Positions 1 to 7,447 of a stretch of DNA of 35,332 bases are shown piece by piece (within the stretch, counting starts at the first letter, position 1; each line of letters begins with the position of its first letter). The notes under the pieces were generated by a model. That model was not told the DNA's origin. It ran no database searches and worked only from the letters and a program-made list of their open reading frames with translations. The stretch is from Trichomonas tenax (Eukaryota > Parabasalia > Trichomonadida > Trichomonadidae). Made by a program: the position numbers and the translations under genes. The stretch is from positions 1 to 35,332 of the forward strand of contig JALKBU010000525.1 of assembly GCA_023091735.1 (NCBI GenBank). Reading direction: 5' to 3'.

Positions 1-221
1 TATATCGATAAATAAACAATATCATAATATGAGGAATAGACATGTTTTATATTAAGCCGGAGGCTGAACAAATGAATCCGAGCATGGGAGGCGTTATAAG
101 TCATTTTCCGAAAATGAACGATTTTTTTGGTACTGCCATAAAACATTGAAAAGATGTTGTGAGCGATTATAATCTCTAAGATAGCATATAAAATTTATAA
201 AACAAATATATATAGGAATAG

Positions 222-1283
222 TTAATCAAATTTGGTGTCATTGCGTTCCACAACAACCCCAAGGTCTATATTGTCTGAAATGTCTTCTGGTGGCTTGTAT
301 TTCGATTTATCAGGGACGTCATCTGATTTCGTCTTCTTATTCTTATTCTTTCCATAAACACTCATCGCAATTCCAGACCCGATGCAAACAATGGAAATAA
401 GATGATACCTGGTGAACTTCTTATCAGAGAAGAGCAGAAAAGAGAGGTAAACAGTGAACGCCTTTCTGAGAGATGTAACCATGACAGTTACAACAGATCC
501 AAATGTATTAATGAGAAGATAAATGAATTGAATTCCTAGTGCACCTAATGTTGAGAAAAGAAAGATCTGAAAAATGAGGGAAGGTTCAGCGCAACATCTC
601 TGGAAGCCAGCCATGAGCTGTCCAGCAGGAATTGACGTCAATCCTATCATAATAGAGCCTATCAAGTAAACAACTGCAACAACTTCATCTTGTGGTGCCT
701 GATAAGTGGAAAACGCTTTCTCTTCAAGATTCGAAGCGAATGCATCGCAAAACAATGAAGCAATCACTGATATAAGTCCGATTGTATCGAATTTATTGTG
801 AACTTTTTTATCACTCATCGAAATACCAACAAGCCCCGCGACAATTAGAAATACGGACAAGATTTCTATAAAGTTGAACCGCTTTTTCAAGAAAAAATAG
901 CTTCCAAGCATTACAGGAATCAATTTAGACGAGCGAAAGAGTACTTGAGTGGGGTAACTGATGCGCTCCAGTGAGTAGTTGGAGAGAGCCATTGAGCCAA
1001 CTAGCGCGAGCGCGGTGACGAAGTAAAACCAAAATGGAGCGTGAAGTTTTGTCTTTTTGAGCATCAAATCTACGAAGAACTTGAATGATATGGATGAATA
1101 TCCGAAGAATTGAACGAAAGTGAGAAACAAAGATTCCTTCAATTTGTATTTTCCGAAAATCGCTTCATGTGTGTATCCTTGTGCAATGAAAGAGCCGAAA
1201 ATCCCAACGACGCCGATAGCGAGGATAAACCATTTCGGCAGGAAAGATATGTTAATGCCGAAAAGGTCTATCCGCTTGTCCAT
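222..1283 (-). CDS. SLC35B-type nucleotide-sugar/PAPS transporter
   Basis: Predicted polytopic carrier of the drug/metabolite transporter superfamily, probably moving PAPS or a nucleotide sugar into the Golgi or ER. Seen: about ten hydrophobic segments over 353 residues, and the block SYPTQVLFRSSKLIPVMLG, which closely resembles the YPTQVIFK-type signature of SLC35B2/B3 PAPS transporters. A later segment pairing a FGSVVTVMVTSLRKA loop with a final membrane span also fits that family. The C-terminal tail after the last span is hydrophilic, with a lysine-rich patch (KNKNKKTK), and probably cytosolic. The ATG at 1283 is chosen because upstream in-frame codons contain no ATG before the frame opens at a TTG. 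Substrate is inferred from family resemblance only; another SLC35B substrate is possible. Confidence 0.85.
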   Translation of the reverse strand: MDKRIDLFGINISFLPKWFILAIGVVGIFGSFIAQGYTHEAIFGKYKLKESLFLTFVQFFGYSSISFKFFVDLMLKKTKLHAPFWFYFVTALALVGSMALSNYSLERISYPTQVLFRSSKLIPVMLGSYFFLKKRFNFIEILSVFLIVAGLVGISMSDKKVHNKFDTIGLISVIASLFCDAFASNLEEKAFSTYQAPQDEVVAVVYLIGSIMIGLTSIPAGQLMAGFQRCCAEPSLIFQIFLFSTLGALGIQFIYLLINTFGSVVTVMVTSLRKAFTVYLSFLLFSDKKFTRYHLISIVCIGSGIAMSVYGKNKNKKTKSDDVPDKSKYKPPEDISDNIDLGVVVERNDTKFD

Positions 1284-1435
1284 CTTGGCAAGCGCAATTT
1301 TTTTTACAAATGCGGCCAATCCTAGATTTGCATTTTTTGATGATATTTAGATTCTCTATATGCTGTTTGTGAATGGATCTTTAAATAAAAAAGATTTATC
1401 CCCAAACACAATGTTACATTACAAAAACTCAATTT

Positions 1436-1540
1436 CTTACATGACAAAATTTCGGTTCGTTGTCATAAACGCTCATTTCAAAAGGCTTTACATGACAGAA
1501 TTTGGGATTATAGTCATAAACCACTATTTTATTTTAATTA
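1436..1540. repeat. 51-bp tandem duplication carrying the TTTACATGACA motif
   Basis: Two diverged copies 51 bp apart each begin with YTTACATGACA (1436-1446 and 1487-1497), followed by an AATTT run and a TCATAAAC block about 20 bp later. Each copy contains ATGACA and TGTCAT as inverted arms. The unit is 17 codons long, so one frame shows a repeated peptide, but the shared motif with known gene starts suggests a promoter-like unit. Confidence 0.55.
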
Positions 1541-1543
1541 ACG

Positions 1544-1717
1544 ATGACCACGTTAACTGAGCTAAAAGTCAAGAAAATCAGTGATATAGAAATCCCAGAA
1601 TGCTTCAGTGTACCGATTGATGGAAAGAGATCTCTGACAATAAATCAACTCGAAAAGGAACAAATCAAAAAAAATGTTTGCAGAATTGTGTCAGAAACTG
1701 GATCAAAATACTATTGA
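1544..1717 (+). CDS. Tiny hypothetical ORF, possibly the head of a dead gene
   Basis: A 57-residue frame from the first ATG after the duplicated motif block. The composition is protein-like (MTTLTELKVKKISDIEIPEC at the start; lysine- and glutamate-rich), but no family is recognised. After its TGA, the next 240 bases contain further coding-like scraps in other frames (for example 1776-1961). That could mean the 5' end of a longer gene broken by frameshifts. It may equally be chance. Confidence 0.25.
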   Translation: MTTLTELKVKKISDIEIPECFSVPIDGKRSLTINQLEKEQIKKNVCRIVSETGSKYY

Positions 1718-2694
1718 TATTAAGGGTGCACTGAAAACGATATGACACCTTCTCAAAAAATAGCCTTATCGATTTTTGATGGTTCTTGTAGGGTTTTTTG
1801 TTCAAGAAAAAACATCAAAATTTCGGAGAAAATTAAACATGGCTCAAATCAACGGGCTTCATCAGTGCAATAAGGATCTGTGCATTTCTCCGTCAGAAAG
1901 CAACTTCTCAAGATTAATCGATCATATAAGTTCATTTTCTCTTCGAAACATCCTTATTTAAAACGTGTTTTTATATAATTCGTTACAATAGTATGTCATC
2001 GTTTATCAATAGCCGAGATGCAATTTTGAATTGAACATTTGACAACATTTCCGCATAAAAAGCAACAACAGCATTGAATATCAGATCCTACACAATCATA
2101 ATTAACCGATTGTAATGCATATTTCTTGATAAAAAAAAACAAATTATAATATTGTTTCACTCAATATCCTAATTCATCATTACCATAAATTATCTATATT
2201 ATGGTAGATCAATGATTTCTGGTATGCATGATTTCAAAAATCAGAAAATATTGTTTTAAAAAATGTAATACGGTAAACTAGAGATTAGTGCGTTTGCACA
2301 ATATTTAACTCTCACTAGTTTTGTGTTGTTTTGTATCTGTTTACTCGAAGACAAGATGAATTACTGATGAAAAAAATCAAATTTTGGTATTTATATGAAA
2401 TTTGAGAATATAATACTACTATTCTGTTGAGATAAGACTTAATTAATTAATTTTTTTTTCTATTTTAGATATATTTAAATTTTTCATATTTTGTATTATT
2501 CTAACATCATGTATTTTGTACATGAATATATCAAATTAAGATCACCGGTATTGCGATTATCTTATTCATGCTAGTTCTTGATAAGAATCGAAAATGGGAA
2601 AGATATTAATTCAAGTAGAATTAAAATAGTTCATCCATAATTCTTGTTGATCAATCGCATTTATTAATCTTCATTATCATAACTGATTATTCAA

Positions 2695-3275
2695 TCCGAT
2701 TTGATCATCAAAATTAAATCGAATCAATTATTCACTTTTGAAAATCATTATAATGATACACAATCAATCATACTCATTTTCTCATCGTTTTTATATACTG
2801 TATATCAATCTTTTTTAATCATCTTTATGATATATAATCAATTATTCGCATTTTATCATCATTATGATATAGGTCACCATTATCAATTGCCATCAAAAAT
2901 AATTCTCTCGAAATCATTCAATCTTTAGTTAAGCACGGAGCTGATGTCAACATGAAAGTAATAACTCATTCGCATTTTATCATCATTATGATATAATATC
3001 AGTCATTCACATTTTATCATCGTTATGATATGACTCTCCTTTATCAATTGCCATAGAAATGAAGTCTCTCGAAATCGTTCAATATCTAGTTGAGAATGGA
3101 GCTGATGTCAATATGAAATTAATAAATCATTCACATTTTGTCATCATGTTAATATGCAATCAATCAGTCACATTTGATCATCACTATGATATGAATCTCC
3201 TTTATCAATTGCCATTAAAAAGAATTGCCTTGAAATCCTTCAATTTATAAAATCCAGGGGTGCCATTGAATAAAA
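2695..3275 (+). pseudogene. Decayed ankyrin-repeat array interleaved with AT-rich minisatellite
   Basis: Three ankyrin-like segments occur in different frames, each starting near TATCAATTGCCAT (2881, 3042, 3203) with an exact spacing of 161 bp. They read PLSIAIKNNSLEIIQSLV, then SLEIVQYLVENGADVN, then SPLSIAIKKNCLEILQFI. The last runs on to RGAIE and a stop. Between them lie two copies each of a roughly 30-bp AT-rich unit of the form CATTCACATTTTATCATCATTATGAT. The same short unit continues upstream to about 2700. Because 161 is not a multiple of three, no single frame carries all repeats, so this is a pseudogene unless spliced. No consensus introns are visible. Confidence 0.7.
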
Positions 3276-3642
3276 GTTCTTATATATTAACGTAATCTAA
3301 TTACGCGTTTGATCAAATTAGAGTGATTTATTATAATCTTGTTAATTATTGAATACGATATTTCATAATTATAATTCCTGCAGCGTGGCATTTGACTTGG
3401 TAATAATGACCTAGTAATGTCAGATGAGATCGATTAACATGAATGACATATAAAGAAGTTATCCAGAAAAAAAATAAAGCTCAAAAATCATGTTAGGTAG
3501 TTGATATTTTCGAGGAATTTTTCAAAACTGATACAACTAAGCCGTAAGCAGGTCTTTTAAAAGAAATCAGTCTCTTTCTGGAGATAATCTACTTGACATT
3601 AAGGTTCTGACATCTGAATTGCCACATGAAGCTAGATTAAAA

Positions 3643-3663
3643 TTTACACGTCAAAATTGCAAA
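3643..3663 (+). promoter_or_regulatory. TTTACACGTCA motif just before the IBD-factor start
   Basis: TTTACACGTCAAAATT lies at 3643-3658, 5 bases before the ATG. It combines the window-wide TTTACATGNCA motif with a TCA-type initiator-like core. Confidence 0.45.
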
Positions 3664-4557
3664 ATGTTTATCGGCGAAGGGATTCCTCTTTGCCGACATA
3701 GATCAACGACAGTGAGCGAGCGCCAGATGAAAGGCAGAGCACCACTGTTTATTTTCTCAGAGGATACGCTCAAAGATATCCCAGAACTTGCCGATAGTCC
3801 ATTTTTTAGTTTTGACGACTCGTCGGCGAGCTCCGTGGATTTGCCATTCATGCCATACCACAGGTCTACGCCCACAGCGCCGATATTAATAAGACTTTCG
3901 CCTGAAGACAACGTTCCGTTATTCAAACGTCCAGTTCAACCTCTCGCAAGCGAAAAAAAGCACGCAATAAAGACACCGGGGACCTTCGAACCTACGCCAA
4001 AACCAGAAGGTTTTATGATTCAGCCGTGTGAATTCAGTGAATTATTTTCGACTTTAGTTAATGATCCAAAGATATGTATGGATCCGCAGGAATTAGGTTT
4101 TATACCGCAAAAATATTGGACAAATGAAAAAATTTTAATTAGAGATTTGGTTGCAGACTATTTTCGAGAGATTCCGAATGTAAATGCTCGATTTTCACAT
4201 AAGCTATACAATGCTCTGCAAATCGTGAAGAATGATCCATTCTATTCCTTATTTTTCGGAGTTGAATGGCTAAATGAAACTGTTCTTCGCGTCAATGGAC
4301 CACTGTTTGCATGCATTCTCGGATTAGATGACTTTAGAACTTCGATATTTGGAAAGAATGGCCAATTAGCAATTCATGGCTTTATTGAGTTAACTGAACA
4401 GTCAGCCCTTGCATACTGCGATGCTTCCACACTAGAAGATATAGATTATCAACAAGTTAGAATTCTTTTACACAGTGACGGAATATTCACTGCAAATGCT
4501 ACAGAAAATGATATATTGAATTGTAGATGGGCACGCGCCAGACGTAGTTTGAAATAA
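3664..4557 (+). CDS. IBD-domain (IBP39-like) initiator-binding transcription factor
   Basis: Predicted member of the trichomonad-specific initiator-binding domain family, a winged-helix fold that binds the initiator at transcription start sites. Seen: a Ser/Pro-rich, probably disordered N-terminus. From about residue 115 follows the pattern expected of the domain: PQKYWTNEKILIRDLVADYF, then a FSHKLYNALQI helix, a GVEWLNETVLRVNG strand region, an ILGLDDFRTSIFG segment and HGFIELTE. The tail has the form VRILLHSDGIFT followed by NCRWARAR, a basic end. The ATG at 3664 is the first in frame and sits right after an initiator-like TCAAAATT. The length of 297 residues is near that of the ~39-kDa prototype. 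The assignment rests on remembered family features. Confidence 0.65.
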   Translation: MFIGEGIPLCRHRSTTVSERQMKGRAPLFIFSEDTLKDIPELADSPFFSFDDSSASSVDLPFMPYHRSTPTAPILIRLSPEDNVPLFKRPVQPLASEKKHAIKTPGTFEPTPKPEGFMIQPCEFSELFSTLVNDPKICMDPQELGFIPQKYWTNEKILIRDLVADYFREIPNVNARFSHKLYNALQIVKNDPFYSLFFGVEWLNETVLRVNGPLFACILGLDDFRTSIFGKNGQLAIHGFIELTEQSALAYCDASTLEDIDYQQVRILLHSDGIFTANATENDILNCRWARARRSLK

Positions 4558-4662
4558 TTATAAAAATTGTTTGTATTTTTATGATATTAATAATTGAATT
4601 ATTTTACAATAATAAAATTAATATTTAATAATACAACAACTACAGTATAGGCATTAACAAAC

Positions 4663-6285
4663 TTATACTCTCGCAGATCTTGGACCAGTTGATGATCTAA
4701 GTCCTTTTCTTGTGTCAAGTGGTGGCAAGCATATAGTTGCATCTTCCTTTGAGTCTCCAGCGCTGACATTTGTTGTTCTTGCTGTGACAACTTGTCTTCC
4801 AAGTATCGGGCCAGATGTGGCAAGCATCGCTTCCTCCTTCTTCTGTGCTTGGACCTTTCCCCAAACCCTATCGCTGTCTGAGACGAATTCGCCAATCTGC
4901 TCAACTTTCTTCTGCTTGTTGACGAGAGCAACTCTACGTCTCTCTCTCCTCTGCTTCAACTGGGCAACTCTGATGGGCGATTGCTGCTCAAAGAACTGCA
5001 TTTCGCCGCGCTGCCTATGTTGTAACATTCTTAGTGAATTATCATAATCGCGCTGCATTGAGAGATGTGCTTCATACTGCTCTTTAGCTTCAGCGCGTGT
5101 AATGATTGCTTGGACTTCTCCCGCTTCTTTGAAGCGGCACTGTTGAACGAGGCGCTTAAATTGCTTACGGAGGTTGATGAGACCGTGGCTCGCTCTGTTG
5201 TATTGGCGCTGCTTCTTCTCGCTTGTCCAGTCAGCAACATGAGCTTTGATTTGGGAGTCATGTGTTTTCTGAAGACGCTCGCGTGCTTTGTCTTCGCTTG
5301 ATATAAGCTCAGACAACATTCGTTCTGTCTCTTTGTCGTAGTTAGCAAGCTCATCATTAACCTCCTTGAGCTGCTGCTTGTACTGCGTGAGAGCTTCACT
5401 CTGAGCGTCCTGCTTTTGTTTGTCGAGTTTGCACTTCTGGACGAAATCATATGCGGTGTTGATCCTGTCTGAAATATCGAATTTTTGCTCGGCGACAGCT
5501 TCATTGCGCTCTTGTATGAGTGCGGCTAAGAGCTCATCGTATTGTTCATCAACTAAGTTACGAATTGGCTGCTGCTGGAAAGCCATTTGGTGATAATTTT
5601 CAATTTCTTCATCAGTAAGAAGTTTTGCTTTTTCTTCCTCTTCAGCCGGCGGCTCTTGAATCTGAGCTTGCAAAACACGCTGTGGGGCGCGTGGTGTGCC
5701 CGGAGCTGAAGCTGGAGGATGCGGTCTCGGTGCTCTCTTCGAGGATCCAGAAATTGGTGGGATGAGAGATTCACTCAATGGTTTTATTTCCTCCTGAAGC
5801 TCGGATGGCTCGTGTATTTCCTTATTTTCAGATTCGTCAATTGTCATAGCTGGAAGAGAACTGTTGGTATTGGTGAGGCTCTCTGATTCCTCTGAGGCCG
5901 ATGACGACACTCTGTGCCTTCCAACACACCTGCGTTTCTTTTTACCGCTCTTCGAATCCCTTTCGCTTGTTTCACTCGCAGAAACACTCGGCTTCTCCAC
6001 CTGTGGCTCAGCATCCTTTTTATCTTCTTTATTTTGAGGAGATTGATTTTGCTCAATCGTTGGTTCTTTGCTCGTTTCGTTTTCTTGCTTGGCGTCCGCG
6101 TTTTGCATGATGTCAGTGAGAATCTCTTTGATTTCTGTCTCGTTGTGAGTTGTTTCGGAGATAACGATTTCATTTTGTTCTTTTTTGCGCTCTTCTTGAT
6201 TGTCACTGCCGAGAAACTTCTCAACCAGCGGGTTTTCTTCGGTTGTTTCGTTGCTGTTTACATTTTTTTGTCCTTCTTGCTCCAT
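4663..6285 (-). CDS. Coiled-coil protein with acidic N-terminus (hypothetical)
   Basis: 540 residues, no enzyme family recognised. The first ~200 residues are Glu/Ser/Asn-rich and low complexity, with a basic patch (SGKKKRR) and a Pro-rich stretch near 185-205. From about 225 to 480 the protein is almost wholly helical and rich in Gln, Glu, Arg and Lys, as in filament or centrosomal proteins. The C-terminus is short, Ser/Thr-rich and basic (SSTGPRSARV). Its neighbours are a FOP-like protein and another long coiled coil, so a cytoskeletal role is plausible but inferred. It ends tail to tail with the IBD gene, about 105 bases apart. Confidence 0.8.
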   Translation of the reverse strand: MEQEGQKNVNSNETTEENPLVEKFLGSDNQEERKKEQNEIVISETTHNETEIKEILTDIMQNADAKQENETSKEPTIEQNQSPQNKEDKKDAEPQVEKPSVSASETSERDSKSGKKKRRCVGRHRVSSSASEESESLTNTNSSLPAMTIDESENKEIHEPSELQEEIKPLSESLIPPISGSSKRAPRPHPPASAPGTPRAPQRVLQAQIQEPPAEEEEKAKLLTDEEIENYHQMAFQQQPIRNLVDEQYDELLAALIQERNEAVAEQKFDISDRINTAYDFVQKCKLDKQKQDAQSEALTQYKQQLKEVNDELANYDKETERMLSELISSEDKARERLQKTHDSQIKAHVADWTSEKKQRQYNRASHGLINLRKQFKRLVQQCRFKEAGEVQAIITRAEAKEQYEAHLSMQRDYDNSLRMLQHRQRGEMQFFEQQSPIRVAQLKQRRERRRVALVNKQKKVEQIGEFVSDSDRVWGKVQAQKKEEAMLATSGPILGRQVVTARTTNVSAGDSKEDATICLPPLDTRKGLRSSTGPRSARV

Positions 6286-6988
6286 TTATAAAAATTAATT
6301 TTTTTTTGTTGGAAAACAAAAATTTACACTGATAACAGAAAACAGCGAACAAAGGCTCTCTGTGGACATTCTCGCCAATATTTCACATCAAAATAGCAAC
6401 AAGTTTTGATTCTATTTTCTAAAATAAATATGGCCTTATTCAAAGAAAAATTGAATACAAAGAGCCCATATTAAATCCAAATAAATGTAAAGGAGCTACT
6501 TTACATGACAAATTGGCAAAAATAAACTTTTTCTTCATTTGCCAATTAGAATTTAAATTAGAGTCCAATTTCACAGCTTTGGAACTCTCCTCCAATACTT
6601 CTATGCTAAAGACAGCAAATTTCCATAATTGCATAAATTTAAACTTGATCAAAGATTCTAACTCAACAAACAAAGTGTAACTTTTCTCCTCCCTCATGAA
6701 AACAGCATACATATAGGCTATATCTTTGAACCAATCTCTTTTATTTAAATGTCAAGAATGAAGGTATATTATTTGAAACAACGTAAAAATTTGTGTTAAT
6801 TTGCTTTTGCATATTCGATGAATTTCTAATCAATTAAGAGATTATGATGATACTGTTTTTGTCGTCAAATACAAACAATGTAATGATTTTTTTTCGAAGA
6901 GAGACAAAATTTGACAATGTAAATATATCTTGCCGCGTAAATATTCGAAGTATTTTATTTAAAATGTGACAATAATCGTTATTGATTA
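6286..6988. other. Divergent intergenic region
   Basis: About 700 bases between two genes pointing away from each other. A 90-residue minus-strand frame (6440-6712) is open but resembles nothing I know. TTTACATGACA occurs at 6500-6510. No RNA gene is seen. Confidence 0.5.
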
Positions 6989-7399
6989 ATGACGAGCGAA
7001 TTGAACGTCCCTGATGAGGTGAAGGAGAAGATCAATCTGAAGCTCGTTGAGAACGGGACAATGGAACAGATCGAAAACGAAATAAAGAAAGCAATGAAAA
7101 CAGCTGCTAAAGAAATCAGAAATAACAAAGAATTGACAGAGTCAGAGCTTCAATACCACCCTCTTAGCAATCTCAGCGAGAAGGAGACTGAGGCTTTCAA
7201 AGCTGTTGTTAAATTCTTTGAAGAGAACGGTCTCAAATTCACATTAGCGACGTTGCTCGAAGAGGGCGTCATCGAGAAACCAGAGGCCCGTTCTATGCTC
7301 CCTGTCGCTGAATATCTCACAGCTGTCAAGAAACCAGAAGGTGATAAAGATGACGACAGTGATTCTGATATTGTTGTCGTTCCTGCAAAGCAGGAATAA
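6989..7399 (+). CDS. FOP/FOR20-like LisH-domain centrosomal protein
   Basis: 136 residues. Residues ~10-100 fit the N-terminal dimerisation module of the FOP/FOR20/OFD1 group. A first amphipathic helix, VKEKINLKLVENGTMEQIEN, is followed by a KAMKTAAKEI helix. A LisH-like helix pair, KAVVKFFEENGLKFTLATLL, comes next, with the F..N.L.FTLA..L spacing typical of the family. A short acidic, Asp/Ser-rich tail ends in PAKQE. These proteins localise to centrosomes or basal bodies and help anchor microtubules or build cilia; that role here is inferred. The stop is TAAA. It converges with the next coiled-coil gene, only 48 bases away. Confidence 0.6.
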   Translation: MTSELNVPDEVKEKINLKLVENGTMEQIENEIKKAMKTAAKEIRNNKELTESELQYHPLSNLSEKETEAFKAVVKFFEENGLKFTLATLLEEGVIEKPEARSMLPVAEYLTAVKKPEGDKDDDSDSDIVVVPAKQE

Positions 7400-7447
7400 A
7401 AGATTTAAACATGTTCTTACAAAACATAACAATTTATTATAATAATA

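Larger units (their letters stand above)
1284..3642. other. Gene-poor AT-rich stretch with decayed sequence
   Basis: No convincing intact gene between the transporter and the IBD factor. It holds a 51-bp direct duplication (1436-1540), a short ORF (1544-1717), a short frame of unknown meaning at 1776-1961, and a decayed ankyrin array (about 2695-3275). The stretch 1970-2690 is very AT-rich, with nothing I recognise. Confidence 0.6.

Noticed and set aside
3651..3926. Minus-strand open frame across the start of the IBD gene
   Set aside because: Overlaps a strongly coding region on the plus strand; a composition shadow.
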